This document shows positions 53,462 through 62,931 of a stretch of DNA of 64,000 bases, piece after piece. The notes under the pieces are model-generated. The model was not told where the DNA came from, made no database searches, and saw nothing but the letters and a program-made list of their open reading frames with translations. The DNA is from Roseovarius sp. (GTDB lineage: Bacteria; Pseudomonadota; Alphaproteobacteria; Rhodobacterales; Rhodobacteraceae). Within the stretch, counting starts at the first letter, position 1. Each line of letters starts with the position of its first letter. The DNA lies in assembly GCA_021775255.1 (NCBI GenBank), contig JAJFIA010000010.1, positions 124,001 to 188,000 of the forward strand, given 5' to 3'. The translations under genes and the position numbers were made by a program.

Positions 53462-54307
53462 TTATCCCTTGCCCAGCCGCAGCAGGATCACGCCGCTGAT
53501 GGTGATCATGGTTGAGACCAGCTTGATCAGGCTGAGCCGTTCCTTGAGGAAAAACACGCCGATCAGCAGGGCGAATATGATGCTGGTTTCGCGTAGGGCC
53601 GTGACCAGCGCGATGGGGGCGAGGGTAAAGGCGTAGATGACCATCGCGAAGGCCGCAAATGAAGCGCCGCCGCCGAAAATTGTAACCTTCCAGGCGCGCC
53701 CCAGTTTGGGGATCAAATGCGGCTGGTACAGGCGGGTTATGCCCATCATCAGACCCCCGTTCAAAATCGACAACCACCCATAAAACCCCAGCGGCGATTG
53801 GGCGATGCGTGCGCCTATACCGTCAACCAGCGAATAGGATGCAATAAAGCAGCCGGTGACAAGCGCCAGAATGGCAGCAAGACGGTTGCTTTGGCCCGCA
53901 TTGTGGCGAACAAGGCTGAGGCTCATGATGCCGATACCGATGAGGGCGATGGCCATGAGCTCATGCACCGAGAGCACAACACCGAGAAACACGACCGAAA
54001 CCAGCGCCACCAGCAAGGGCGCCGTGCCGCGGGCGATGGGGTAAACCTGGGTGAGGTCGCCGATGCGGTAGGAGGCGGTGAGGAAAATCTGATAGCCGGT
54101 ATGCAGGACGGCCCCCGCCAGGATATAAGGCCAGCTTTCGGCGGCTGGGGCTGGCACGATGAAAAGCGCCCCTGCGCCAAAAATCGCCTGACCGAGGACA
54201 ACCGCATTGACACCAAGGGATTTATCAACACCGCTTTTGACCAATGCGTTCCAGCCCGCATGCAAGAGCGCCGCAGCGATGATGATGAAGAAAACGCCTG
54301 TGCTCAT
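53462..54307 (-). CDS. EamA/DMT-family transporter
   Basis: 281 residues, ten predicted membrane helices in two EamA repeats: HAGWNALVKSGVDKSLG and TASYRIGDLTQVYPIARGTAPLLVAL in the first, and AFTLAPIALVTALRETSIIFALLIGVFFLKE in the second. A metabolite exporter or importer of unknown substrate. ATG 54307; the longer frame would overlap the divergent TetR promoter. The adjacent divergent TetR regulator probably controls it. Confidence 0.88.
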   Translation of the reverse strand: MSTGVFFIIIAAALLHAGWNALVKSGVDKSLGVNAVVLGQAIFGAGALFIVPAPAAESWPYILAGAVLHTGYQIFLTASYRIGDLTQVYPIARGTAPLLVALVSVVFLGVVLSVHELMAIALIGIGIMSLSLVRHNAGQSNRLAAILALVTGCFIASYSLVDGIGARIAQSPLGFYGWLSILNGGLMMGITRLYQPHLIPKLGRAWKVTIFGGGASFAAFAMVIYAFTLAPIALVTALRETSIIFALLIGVFFLKERLSLIKLVSTMITISGVILLRLGKG

Positions 54308-54386
54308 GCCGGTTCCTGATTGGCTGCGCCCTACTGATGCTCTTATCTGGCTGGGGCTGCAAGGCAAATGCGCGCGCGGGCCTCTT

Positions 54387-54416
54387 GCGGTGCGCAATAC
54401 GCAGGCGTATGTTGCA
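54387..54416. promoter_or_regulatory. Candidate TetR operator
   Basis: Inverted repeat with core ATACGC-AG-GCGTAT and partly matching TGC flanks, just upstream of the TetR ATG at 54420 and within the EamA-TetR gap. Autoregulation and control of the transporter are inferred from position. Confidence 0.5.
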
Positions 54417-54419
54417 CCT

Positions 54420-54968
54420 ATGAGCAGCAGGACACCCTCAAGACTTAGCCAGGAAAAATGGCTTCAGGCCGGATTTGATGCCCTGGCAGAAAATGGTGCG
54501 CAGGCGCTGAAGGCCGAGCCTCTGGCGCGGCGGCTGGGCACTACCAAGGGCTCGTTTTACTGGCATTTTGCCGATGTGCCAACCTTTCACAAGGCCCTGC
54601 TGGGGCAATGGGAAGAGGCGGCAGTCAGCCGGATTGTTACCGCGCTGGCCACGGAATACACCGCCACGGGCCGATTGCGGCGGATGGGGCAGGTGATTGC
54701 CGATAAGGGCGCGGGCGGCGCGGTTGAATCTGCGATCCGGGCCTGGGCAAAGGGCGATGTGGCCGCAGCAAAGGCGGTGGCGCGGGTGGATCAGGCGCGG
54801 CTGAATTTTCTGATGGAATTGCTGGGCGAGACCGGCATTCAGAACCCTGAGATGGCGCGGATCATCTATGCGGCGAGCATCGGCATGGAGGATCTGGGCG
54901 CGGCGGACAGCGGTGAAAATGCCCGCAGCATGGGATCGCTGGTGGATCTGATTTTGGCTGTGAGGTGA
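54420..54968 (+). CDS. TetR-family transcriptional regulator
   Basis: 182 residues. N-terminal HTH (SQEKWLQAGFDALAENGAQALKAEPLARRLGTTKGSFYWHFADVPTF region, about 8-55); the C-terminal part is an all-helical ligand-binding domain I cannot assign. The start is the ATG at 54420; the much longer open frame upstream runs over the divergent transporter. Five bases separate its stop from the META-protein ATG. Confidence 0.88.
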   Translation: MSSRTPSRLSQEKWLQAGFDALAENGAQALKAEPLARRLGTTKGSFYWHFADVPTFHKALLGQWEEAAVSRIVTALATEYTATGRLRRMGQVIADKGAGGAVESAIRAWAKGDVAAAKAVARVDQARLNFLMELLGETGIQNPEMARIIYAASIGMEDLGAADSGENARSMGSLVDLILAVR

Positions 54969-54972
54969 GGTA

Positions 54973-55398
54973 ATGCACAGGCGGTTGATACTTATGGTTT
55001 TGGGGGTTGCGATATTGGCGGCTGTCGCGATCTGGTGGCTGGCATTCAAGCGTGACGATGAAACACTTGCGGCCTATGGGGCGTCAGAGACCAACTGGAA
55101 ATTATTTGAGATTGACGGCAAGCCTTTCGCAGCGCGTGCCACGCTTGGGTTCGCCGATCAGGGCGCGCTATCGGGGCAGGCCCCGTGCAACAGATATTCC
55201 GGCGAGCAAAGCGCACCTTATCCGTGGTTTACCGCTGAAAAAATTGTGACTACGCGCATGGCCTGCGCTGATATGGCTGCGGAGGCGGCTTATTTCCAAG
55301 CGCTGGCGGCAATGACGCTTTCGGAGGTTGCCGGGGGGATGCTGATCCTGAGCAATGATTCTGGTGGGGAAATGGTTTTCACACCGGTTGCGGAATAA
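54973..55398 (+). CDS. META-domain (HslJ-like) protein
   Basis: 141 residues. One N-terminal membrane anchor (residues 5-24) then a META domain: NWKLFEIDGKPF, APCNRYSGE, VTTRMACADMAAEAAYFQALAAM, the latter being the hallmark block with two cysteines. HslJ-type domains occur in envelope proteins linked to heat and novobiocin tolerance. It is probably co-transcribed with tetR. Confidence 0.82.
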   Translation: MHRRLILMVLGVAILAAVAIWWLAFKRDDETLAAYGASETNWKLFEIDGKPFAARATLGFADQGALSGQAPCNRYSGEQSAPYPWFTAEKIVTTRMACADMAAEAAYFQALAAMTLSEVAGGMLILSNDSGGEMVFTPVAE

Positions 55399-55409
55399 GC
55401 CGGGGCAGA

Positions 55410-56138
55410 TCAATCCCGCATAAGGAAGCGAGCAACAAAACGCTGGCGGGCATCGGGCAGGGGTTTGTGGCCGAGTTCATGGGCCAACCTGTGGCGCAGG
55501 AAATGCCCGGTCAGGGCGAGGCCCTGAGCGATCTCGGAATCCGGTGCAGGCCCGTGGCCCAAAAGGCAGGGCGGCAGCGGCAACAGGCGGTCGGCCCAGC
55601 CCCCGGCACCTGCGCGCGATACCGCCCGGCCGGTGCGCGGCGAGACGAAGCTGAGATCATTGGCGGCGCGGCCCTCTACCGCGCAGGCGGTCAGATCAAG
55701 GCCAAAACCAAGCTCATCCAAAAGGGCCAGCTCCCAGTTGAGATAGGCCAGCGGCCAGACATCCGGCTGCCCCAGCAGATCAAGCAGGTTTTCAGTATGG
55801 TGATAAAGCTTTGCATGGGCCTCGCGTTCGGGCAGGGCAAACAGAAGCAGCGACGTGACCGCGTTCAGCCCGGCCAGCGACAGCCGGTCAGACAGGGAAT
55901 AGGCCGCGCGGGAGCGCAGCAATTCAGCCTTGAACGTGCCCAGGTGATCTTCCAGCCGGGCCTGCCAGGCGAGATCAAGCTGCGCCCCCGGTTGCAGCAC
56001 CGGGGCAAGCCTGCGCGAGGCTCCGCCGCGCACGATGCCCGCGTGGCGGCCTCGGGTTGGGGTGAACACCTCGATGATGGCCGAGGTTTCGCCATGTGTC
56101 CGGCAAGAGAGCAATATGCCGTGATCGCGCCATTCCAT
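55410..56138 (-). CDS. recO: DNA repair protein RecO
   Basis: 242 residues. N-terminal OB fold ([27 protein letters not shown], then [12 protein letters not shown]), helical domain with [16 protein letters not shown] and [10 protein letters not shown]. RecO loads RecA on SSB-coated DNA with RecR. Cysteines of a zinc finger are few, as in other alphaproteobacterial RecO proteins. Convergent with the META gene. Confidence 0.93.
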   Translation of the reverse strand: MEWRDHGILLSCRTHGETSAIIEVFTPTRGRHAGIVRGGASRRLAPVLQPGAQLDLAWQARLEDHLGTFKAELLRSRAAYSLSDRLSLAGLNAVTSLLLFALPEREAHAKLYHHTENLLDLLGQPDVWPLAYLNWELALLDELGFGLDLTACAVEGRAANDLSFVSPRTGRAVSRAGAGGWADRLLPLPPCLLGHGPAPDSEIAQGLALTGHFLRHRLAHELGHKPLPDARQRFVARFLMRD

Positions 56139-56292
56139 CGGGGCCTCGTAAGCGTTTCATTGCAGGCATGTGACACCAGATCGGGCAGGTTGCCAAGGGC
56201 CGTTGATCGCAGGGGGTAGGGAAAGCCGGAATTGGAAAATCCGGAGATATGTGCTTCAATGGCCGCAGCAATTTGATCTGGTAGGGATAATC

Positions 56293-58836
56293 ATGAGAAA
56301 TTTGAAAACAAAGCTGGCAGTTTTGGCCATGGTAGGCAGCATCGCAACCGCAGGAATGGCCGAGGAAAATGTCATGGTGGTGTTTGATGGCTCCAATTCG
56401 ATGTGGGGCCAGATTGACGGCACCGCCAAGATCGAGATTGCCCGCGATGTAATGCAGAATCTGCTGGGCGAATGGACCGAGGAGCGCCAGGTGGGCCTGA
56501 TGGCTTACGGCCACCGCCGCCGCGGCGATTGCAGCGATATTGAAACGCTGGTCGCCCCCGGCAAAGGCGCGCGTGCCGATATTCTTGCCCGCATCAATGC
56601 CATCACCCCCACCGGCAAGACGCCCCTAAGCGATGCGATTGAACAGGCGGCGACCCAGCTTTCCTATACCGATCAGCCCGCCACTGTGGTGCTGATCTCG
56701 GACGGGCTTGAAAGCTGTGGCCGCGACCCGTGTGCACTGGCGGCGGCGCTGGAAAAGGCCGGTGTCGGGTTTACCGCGCATGTGGTGGGGTTTGGCCTTG
56801 GCAATGATGCCGATGCGGCCTCGCTATCGTGCATCGCGGAAAATACCGGCGGCCGGTATATCTCGGCCAGCAATGCCACTGAGCTGGGGCAGGCCTTAAG
56901 CGATGTGGCCGTGGCCGTGGCCGAAGCGCCCGCGCCCGTGCCGGTGCCGGAACCCGTGCCGGACGCCCCGAAAGTTGCCCTGAACGTGCCGGAAACGGCG
57001 ATTGCCGGATCCGAGATTACCGTCGGCTGGACCCCGACAATCGCCGAGCGTGATTACGTGACGATTGTGCCCGTGGGCAGCAAGGAAGGCACCTATGAGA
57101 CCTATGTCACCGTTGGCAATGAAACCGAAGGGCTGCTGACGATGCCCGCCTTTGCCGGGCAATATGAGGCGCGGTATGTGTTGAAAGAAACCAATAAAAC
57201 CCAAGGGGTTGAATTGATCGAGATCATTGATCCCGATGTCACGCTCAGCGGCCCGGAGCAGGTTACCACAGGTGCGGAATTTGATATTGGCTGGCAGGGT
57301 GGCGTCAACAGGCGCGATTATGTAACGATTGTGCCGGTGGGCGCGGATGAGGGCAGCTATGGCAGCTATTTCACCATTGGAGACAAGAGCGAAGGCATTC
57401 TGACAGCCGCCGCCACGCCGGGGCTTTATGAGCTGCGCTATGTCTTGAAACAGGGCACGCGGACAGTGGCGCGCAAGGCGATTGAGGTGACCGAGGCCGT
57501 GGTCACCTTGCAGGGGCCGGATACCGCGTTGGCGGGGTCGTCTTTTGATGTGTCCTGGGCCGGAACCGTGAGCAAGAACGATTACATAACAATCGTGCCC
57601 ATGGGCGCCAATGAGGGCACCTATGGCAATTACTTTGCGGTCCGGAACAATTCCAAAGATGCGTTGAAAGCCCCGGCTGATCCGGGCATGTACGAGCTGC
57701 GCTATGTCCTGCGCGAAGGTACTAAAACCATCGCCCGGGCAACGATTGAGATCACCGCGCCCGAGGTGACGATATCAGGCCCCAAAACCGCACTGACCGG
57801 ATCGGAAATCAATGTTTCCTGGACCGGTGAGGTGGACAAAAGCGATTATATCACAATCGTGCCCATGGGCACCGATGAAGGCGAATACGGCAATTACATC
57901 ACCACGCGGGGAGCGGGGAAAAACATCCTGCGCGCCCCGTCCGAGCCGGGCATGTATGAGCTGCGCTATGTCCTGCGCGAAGGGGCCAAAACCATGGCGC
58001 GCGCGGCGATTGAGATCACCGAACCCGAGGTAACGGTTTCGGGGCCGCAGACCGCTTTGGCGGGGTCATGGGTTGAAGTTTCATGGACAGGTGCCGTGGT
58101 TCATAATGACTATGTCACCATCGTACCCATGGGATCGGATGAGGGGACATTTGGCAATTACAAAACCCTGCGCAATGAAAACAAGATGGATCTCAAGGCC
58201 CCGGCTGATCCGGGCATCTATGAGATCCGCTATATCCTGCGCGAAGGGGCCAAAACCCTGGCCCGCCAGATGATCGAGATCACCGAACCGGAGGTCAGCC
58301 TTGAGGCCCCGGATGAAATCAGGGCCGGGGATAAACTTAGGGTTGGCTGGACCGGGGCAGTGGCGGATAATGATTATATCGCGCTGGTGCCGATGGGGGC
58401 GGATGACAAGGAATATGGCACCTATTTCATGGTCCGTGACAAGGCGGAAAATGACATGAAAACCCCCGATCAGACGGGCCTTTATGAGCTGCGCTATATC
58501 CTGCGTGAAGGTGGGCGGGTGCTGGCGCGCCGCCCGGTTGAAATAGTGGCGGCGGATGCGGCCCTTGAAGCCGGGGCCAACCTGAGCGCCCCCGATACGG
58601 GCGCACCCGGCGCGGTAATCGAGGTGAACTGGGATGTGAGCAGCAAGAGCGCCGATCAGCGCATCACCCTGGCGCGCGGCAATCAGCCGATATTCACCTG
58701 GCTTGAGGCGGTCAAAATCACCGGCGAGGGCCCGGCCCGGATTACCCTGCCAAAAGAGCCGGGCGTTTATGAACTACGGTTTCTGGACCTGAGCAATCAG
58801 GCAGTACTGTCCCGCAAGGTGATCACGGTGAAATAG
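56293..58836 (+). CDS. Exported VWA protein with six tandem ~86-residue repeats
   Basis: 847 residues. Signal peptide (about 1-23), then a VWA domain (24-220) with complete MIDAS: FDGSNSMWG (DxSxS), TPTGKTPLSD (Thr) and LISDGLESCG (Asp). A Pro/Val linker (PAPVPVPEPVPDAP) leads to six repeats starting near residues 234, 316, 402, 489, 575 and 661, each with a GPxTALAGSxxxVSWTG, NDYVTIVPMGxxEGTYGNY and GMYELRYVLREG pattern, and a degenerate seventh. The repeats look like beta-sandwich (Ig-like) modules. An extracytoplasmic adhesive or scaffold role is inference. ATG 56293 starts the signal peptide. Confidence 0.85.
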   Translation: MRNLKTKLAVLAMVGSIATAGMAEENVMVVFDGSNSMWGQIDGTAKIEIARDVMQNLLGEWTEERQVGLMAYGHRRRGDCSDIETLVAPGKGARADILARINAITPTGKTPLSDAIEQAATQLSYTDQPATVVLISDGLESCGRDPCALAAALEKAGVGFTAHVVGFGLGNDADAASLSCIAENTGGRYISASNATELGQALSDVAVAVAEAPAPVPVPEPVPDAPKVALNVPETAIAGSEITVGWTPTIAERDYVTIVPVGSKEGTYETYVTVGNETEGLLTMPAFAGQYEARYVLKETNKTQGVELIEIIDPDVTLSGPEQVTTGAEFDIGWQGGVNRRDYVTIVPVGADEGSYGSYFTIGDKSEGILTAAATPGLYELRYVLKQGTRTVARKAIEVTEAVVTLQGPDTALAGSSFDVSWAGTVSKNDYITIVPMGANEGTYGNYFAVRNNSKDALKAPADPGMYELRYVLREGTKTIARATIEITAPEVTISGPKTALTGSEINVSWTGEVDKSDYITIVPMGTDEGEYGNYITTRGAGKNILRAPSEPGMYELRYVLREGAKTMARAAIEITEPEVTVSGPQTALAGSWVEVSWTGAVVHNDYVTIVPMGSDEGTFGNYKTLRNENKMDLKAPADPGIYEIRYILREGAKTLARQMIEITEPEVSLEAPDEIRAGDKLRVGWTGAVADNDYIALVPMGADDKEYGTYFMVRDKAENDMKTPDQTGLYELRYILREGGRVLARRPVEIVAADAALEAGANLSAPDTGAPGAVIEVNWDVSSKSADQRITLARGNQPIFTWLEAVKITGEGPARITLPKEPGVYELRFLDLSNQAVLSRKVITVK

Positions 58837-59176
58837 GCGATACGCGCGAAGTAACCAACTGTTGCGATGGCCCCCCGCCGAAGGGCAGATAGCGGGCCTC
58901 CCAGACTTTGGTGCCCGTGCCATCCGTGGCAAACACAGGCCGTCCGATGTGGTCGGTGCGGATGTAGTAGACGTTGCCGTTTTCAACCACCGCGACGGGC
59001 AGGCCGTTCATCCAGATGTATTCGCGCAGGAGGGTCGAGACCTGCGTGGTGGGATCAAAATCATACTCCGCGATCCGGTTGTCATCGAGATCATGCACCG
59101 TGTGGATCGTCTGGCCCCCAACCCGGCGGATCACCTGCTGGCCCAAAGCGTTGTAATCATACTCAGCTTGTAACAC
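58823..59176 (-). pseudogene. Orphan Rhs core fragment
   Basis: Frame reading EYDYNALGQQVIRRVGG, RIAEYDFDPTTQVSTLLREYIW, VYYIRTDHIGRPVFATDGTG and VWEARYLPFGG, that is, YD-repeat Rhs core. It ends abruptly after YLPFGG and its last codons are antisense to the end of the VWA gene. It parallels the start of the larger Rhs fragment at 59636-60421, so it is a duplicated core piece without tip. Confidence 0.7.
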
Positions 59177-59273
59177 GCTTGGGTTACAAGGACCCTTCCC
59201 TCATTTGGGTTAGCCAAATCAGAAATTACGTAGCCCGTCCCCGCACCATAGTTGCGTACAGAGAAAATACCTC

Positions 59274-59651
59274 CTAATCAAACATTTCCTTCGCAAATTT
59301 TCCGCCAGCAAAATTCACCCTAACCTTCTGGCCTGAACTGGGCAAATCAATCGACACCGCGAATTGGTAATTGTCTATTTTGTGTATAGCATCTCTGGGA
59401 ATATCATTGGCGCAATATTCGACGATCATTAAGCCGTTCCGTTCGATAATGGAGTTCTTGTTGCCGCTATCTGGGTTGTACCTCAAAAATTCCAATATCG
59501 TTACAATATTGTCAGGATCACCGCCTTTTTTTTCAGACAGCAATCGAGATAGTTCTTTTGTTGCATTTTCAGTGAATGAGATTGCTTCGGGAGAAACAAA
59601 TGCAGGGTTTCGTTCCAAATTGACTCTCCTCAAGACTATAGTTTCGGGCAT
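59274..59651 (-). CDS. Putative immunity protein for the Rhs toxin tip
   Basis: 125 residues, AT-rich, no recognised family; charged and soluble (FTENATKELSRLLSEKKGGD, NGLMIVEYCANDIPRDAIHK). It starts 16 bases inside the end of the Rhs tip gene on the same strand, the usual place of an Rhs immunity gene. The role is inferred from position only. Confidence 0.55.
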   Translation of the reverse strand: MPETIVLRRVNLERNPAFVSPEAISFTENATKELSRLLSEKKGGDPDNIVTILEFLRYNPDSGNKNSIIERNGLMIVEYCANDIPRDAIHKIDNYQFAVSIDLPSSGQKVRVNFAGGKFAKEMFD

Positions 59652-60409
59652 GCCTGTGTTACAGGCACTTCCACTACCGGTCGCGTACCATCGTCACACT
59701 CATAGTAACAAACATGAATTGGACCGTCGCTGGGGTCGACCCAAAAAACCTCATTTACTAATTTGCAGTTCCTGCCGGACGTGGTGCACATTTCCACGAT
59801 ACCTTGTATCAGAAGGTCAATAGGGTTATAATTATGACTGAAGTCGAGCAATTCTTCCCACGCTTTTTTTGTTGTCTTCGGTGACGGAAACGGGGGTATT
59901 AGTGGCGGAAAAGAAATTCCGCCGTCAGTGCTATCCTCCCCCCTCGGGTCGGTGTATCTCCCAGGGTTCTGCCGCGCATAGCCATAAACGCTAGCTCCGT
60001 CCACCAAGCCCAGAGGATCGGCTTGCATGTACCGCCCGGTGGTGGGGTCATAATCCCGCATCCAGTTCTGAAACAGGCCGCTCTCGTCTTGGTACCACTG
60101 CCCCGGAAAGCGCAGGGTGAACGCCTCATCGGCGATCAACTTGCCGAACGGCAGGTAAGACACCGACCAGAGCACCGATCCGTCATAGGCGTCGGTCGCC
60201 ATCACCGGCCGCCCGATGTGATCAGTGCGGATGTAAGAGATATAGCCGTTCTCAATCATCGCCACCAGCAGGCCATCCAACCAGATATATTCGCGCAGCA
60301 GGGTGGAGGTTTGCGCCACGCTGTCCCATTCATATTCGGCAATGCGGTTGCCATCGGGGCCAAAGATTGAGTGGAACTCCTGACCGGTCTGGGTCAGCCT
60401 GCGGATCAC
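59636..60409 (-). CDS. 5'-truncated Rhs protein with C-terminal toxin tip
   Basis: 257 residues from a GTG; coding similarity reaches back to about 60421 (GQQVIRRL), where it meets the mttB remnant. Rhs core (EYIWLDGLLVAMIENGYISYIRTDHIGRPVMATD, then LRFPGQWYQDESGLFQNWMRDYDPTTGRYMQADPLGLVDG and YGYARQNPGRYTDPRGE) ends at the conserved border. The following 100-residue tip has several cysteines (CTTSGRNCK, HVCYYECDDG) and matches no toxin I know. Most of the Rhs shell is missing, so delivery as an effector is unlikely. Confidence 0.7.
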   Translation of the reverse strand: MIRRLTQTGQEFHSIFGPDGNRIAEYEWDSVAQTSTLLREYIWLDGLLVAMIENGYISYIRTDHIGRPVMATDAYDGSVLWSVSYLPFGKLIADEAFTLRFPGQWYQDESGLFQNWMRDYDPTTGRYMQADPLGLVDGASVYGYARQNPGRYTDPRGEDSTDGGISFPPLIPPFPSPKTTKKAWEELLDFSHNYNPIDLLIQGIVEMCTTSGRNCKLVNEVFWVDPSDGPIHVCYYECDDGTRPVVEVPVTQACPKL

Positions 60410-60429
60410 CTGCTGGCCTGCAAAACGCC

Positions 60430-60664
60430 GTTTTTGGTTACGCTAGAAAGCCGGTTGGCAGCGTTTTACGACCTTGTTTCAAGCGACAGCGAAAATGTCG
60501 CAAGCTGGAAAAGCGTGGATCAACCGACAAGCGCGCGGGCATACGCGCGTTGGACCGGGATGTTGGAGCACTATGAAAAGCCCTTGATTGCCCCGGCGAT
60601 TGATCAGGCATTGAAAGACTATGTTGCGCGGCGAAAATCTGAGATACCTGAGGCATGGTATTAA
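60430..60664 (+). pseudogene. 3' remnant of a trimethylamine methyltransferase (MttB-family) gene
   Basis: Plus-strand frame to TAA 60662-60664 reading SRLAAFYDLVSSDSENVASW, ARAYARWTGMLEHYE and DQALKDYVARRKSEIP, the typical C-terminal end of MttB-family methyltransferases. About 400 or more N-terminal residues are missing; the break coincides with the start of Rhs sequence. Assignment is from memory of the conserved C-terminus. Confidence 0.6.
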
Positions 60665-60691
60665 AATGGACCAATTGTTTTTGCATCTCCA

Positions 60692-60754
60692 CGTCCCGGC
60701 CCCCGAGCCGGGACCTCCCGGCCAACTGGGAGGCCCCGGGTCAGGCCCGGGGCG
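60692..60754. repeat. GC-rich dispersed palindrome, family 1 copy 3
   Basis: CGTCCCGGCCCCCGAGCCGGG.. against ..CCCCGGGTCAGGCCCGGGGCG, imperfect outer arms, inner CCTCCCGGCCAACTGGGAGG. The loop CCCGGCCAA is the complement of TTGGCCGGG, so this copy is inverted relative to copies 1 and 2. It lies just upstream of kbl. Confidence 0.85.
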
Positions 60755-60778
60755 TGGGGGCGCAGACCGGAGGGGAAT

Positions 60779-61975
60779 ATGCGCGCATCAGATAAGTTAA
60801 ATCATCACATCACCAACCGGCTTGAGGGGTTGCGCGAGGAGGGGCTTTATAAATCTGAGCGGGTGATTACGTCGAAGCAATCCGGGCAGGTGGCGCTGGC
60901 GGGTGGCGCTGAGGTGATCAACCTCTGTGCCAATAATTATCTCGGGCTGGCGGACCACCCCGAGGTGATTGCCGCAGCGCATGACGCCCTTGACCGGTAT
61001 GGCTATGGCATGGCCAGCGTACGGTTCATCTGTGGCACACAAGAAGAGCATATCGCACTGGAATCGCGGATTGCCGGGTTCTTGGGGATGCAGGACTGTA
61101 TCCTTTATTCAAGCTGTTTTGACGCCAATGCCGGGCTGTTTGAAACCCTGCTGGGGCCGGAGGATGCGATCATCTCGGACGCGCTCAACCATGCCAGCAT
61201 CATTGACGGGGTGCGCCTCAGCAAGGCGCAGCGCTATCGCTATGACAATTCCGACATGGCCGATCTTGAGCGCTGTCTGATCGAGGCACGCGGTGCGCGC
61301 CACCGGCTGATTGCCACCGATGGGGTATTTTCGATGGATGGCTATCTGGCCAATCTCAGTGGGATTTGTGATCTGGCCGAGAAATACGATGCTTGTGTGA
61401 TGGTTGATGACAGTCACGCGGTGGGGTTTGTCGGCAAGGGTGGGCGCGGCACGCCCGAGCATTGCGGGGTGATGGACCGGGTGGATATTATCACCGGCAC
61501 GCTGGGCAAGGCTTTGGGTGGGGCCTCGGGCGGGTACACAGTTGCAAGTGCCGAGGTGGTCGATTGGCTCAGACAGCGCTCACGCCCCTATCTTTTTTCC
61601 AACACGCTGGCGCCGGTGATTGCGGCGGCCTCGCTGAAGGTGTTTGACCTGCTGGAAGATGGCGATGATCTGCGGGCGCGTTTATGGGCGAATGTGGCGC
61701 ATTTTCGCACCGGGATGGGCAAGCTCGGGTTTGAGCTGTTGCCCGGCGAACATGCGATCATTCCCGTGATGCTGCGCGATCCGAAACTGGCGCAGGAAAT
61801 GGCGGCAAAGCTGATGAGCCACGGTGTTTATGTCACCGCGTTCAGCTTTCCGGTGGTGCCTAGGGGGCAGGACAGGATTCGCACGCAGATGTCGGCAGCC
61901 CTCACGCGCGATATGCTGGACCGGGCGATTGCGGGTTTCGCCCAAGTGGGCCGCGAATTGGGGGTGATCCGGTGA
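60779..61975 (+). CDS. kbl: Glycine C-acetyltransferase (2-amino-3-ketobutyrate CoA ligase)
   Basis: 398-residue fold type I PLP enzyme of the alpha-oxoamine synthase group. [75 protein letters not shown] and PLP lysine in [15 protein letters not shown]. Cleaves 2-amino-3-ketobutyrate with CoA to glycine and acetyl-CoA. GGAGG precedes the ATG at 60779. The stop overlaps a GTG of the next gene. Confidence 0.95.
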   Translation: MRASDKLNHHITNRLEGLREEGLYKSERVITSKQSGQVALAGGAEVINLCANNYLGLADHPEVIAAAHDALDRYGYGMASVRFICGTQEEHIALESRIAGFLGMQDCILYSSCFDANAGLFETLLGPEDAIISDALNHASIIDGVRLSKAQRYRYDNSDMADLERCLIEARGARHRLIATDGVFSMDGYLANLSGICDLAEKYDACVMVDDSHAVGFVGKGGRGTPEHCGVMDRVDIITGTLGKALGGASGGYTVASAEVVDWLRQRSRPYLFSNTLAPVIAAASLKVFDLLEDGDDLRARLWANVAHFRTGMGKLGFELLPGEHAIIPVMLRDPKLAQEMAAKLMSHGVYVTAFSFPVVPRGQDRIRTQMSAALTRDMLDRAIAGFAQVGRELGVIR

Positions 61976-62931
61976 ATGGCGTTTTGCCATCGGTGATTGA
62001 GGCCATTGGCGACACGCCGCTGGTTGATCTGACGCGGATTTGCGCGCATCTGCGGCTGGAGGGGCGCATTCTGGCCAAGCTCGATTATCTCATGCCGGGG
62101 TTCTCCAAGAAAGACCGCGCAGCGCGGCGGATCATTGAAGAGGCCCGCGCCAGTGGGGATCTGGCCGATAGGCAGGCGGTGATCGAGCTGACCTCGGGCA
62201 ATATGGGCACCGGGCTGGCGATTGTCTGCGGCGTTCTGGGGCATCCGTTCATGGCGGTGATGAGCGTGGGCAATTCGCCCGAGCGCGCCCGGATGATGCG
62301 GGCCTTGGGGGCTGAAGTGGTGCTGGTGCCGCAGGCTAAAGGCAGCCGTAAAGGCGAGGTTTCGGGCGATGATCTGGCGCTGGTCGAGGCCGAGGCGCAG
62401 CGGCTGACCATTGAGCGCGGGGCGTTTCGCGCCGATCAGTTTAACCGCGATGGCAACCCTGAGGCACATCATGACGGCACCGCGCCGGAGATCTGGCAAC
62501 AATCAGGGGGGCAGGTGACGGCATTTTGCGATTTTATCGGCTCGGGGGGCACTTTGGGCGGCTGCGCGCGGTTTTTTGGCCCCAGGGGTGTCAATGTCTA
62601 CGGTATTGAGCCTGAGGGCGCGGAAGTGCTGTCAGGCGGGGATACATCCAAGCCCGAACACCCGATTCAGGGCGGCGGATATATGTGGGAGGAATTGCCC
62701 CATCTCAAGGGTATCAATCTGGCCGGTTTTGAGAGCGTTTCAGGCGCAGAGGCGATGCAGCATGCCCGCCTGCTGGCCCGGCATGAGGGCATTTTCGGCG
62801 GTTATTCCTCGGGGGCAAATCTGGCCGCGGCGGTGCGGCTTTTGCAAGGCCCCGAGGTGGGCGGCACAGTGGCCATCCTCATCTGCGACAGCGGGCTGAA
62901 ATATCTATCAACCGATCTTTGGAGGGAATAA
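61972..62931 (+). CDS. Cysteine-synthase-family PLP enzyme in threonine-degradation operon
   Basis: 319 residues, fold type [19 protein letters not shown] lysine in [14 protein letters not shown] (aligned with the NPxGSxKDR block of CysK), [32 protein letters not shown] phosphate cup, and [15 protein letters not shown]. The block around the lysine deviates from classical CysK, so the reaction may differ (cysteine synthase, serine or threonine lyase). GTG 61972 overlaps the kbl stop; the stop overlaps tdh (TAATG). The operon position suggests a role near threonine/glycine metabolism. Confidence 0.82.
   Translation: MNGVLPSVIEAIGDTPLVDLTRICAHLRLEGRILAKLDYLMPGFSKKDRAARRIIEEARASGDLADRQAVIELTSGNMGTGLAIVCGVLGHPFMAVMSVGNSPERARMMRALGAEVVLVPQAKGSRKGEVSGDDLALVEAEAQRLTIERGAFRADQFNRDGNPEAHHDGTAPEIWQQSGGQVTAFCDFIGSGGTLGGCARFFGPRGVNVYGIEPEGAEVLSGGDTSKPEHPIQGGGYMWEELPHLKGINLAGFESVSGAEAMQHARLLARHEGIFGGYSSGANLAAAVRLLQGPEVGGTVAILICDSGLKYLSTDLWRE

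Noticed and set aside
57000..58560. Repeated DNA in the VWA gene as CRISPR or mobile repeats
   Set aside because: The repeats are in one frame, about 258 bases each and encode a conserved peptide pattern; they are protein-domain duplications.
59167..59190. CTTGTAAC/GTTACAAG hairpin as a recombination or attachment site
   Set aside because: Single copy with eight-base arms inside Rhs debris; no partner site found in the window.
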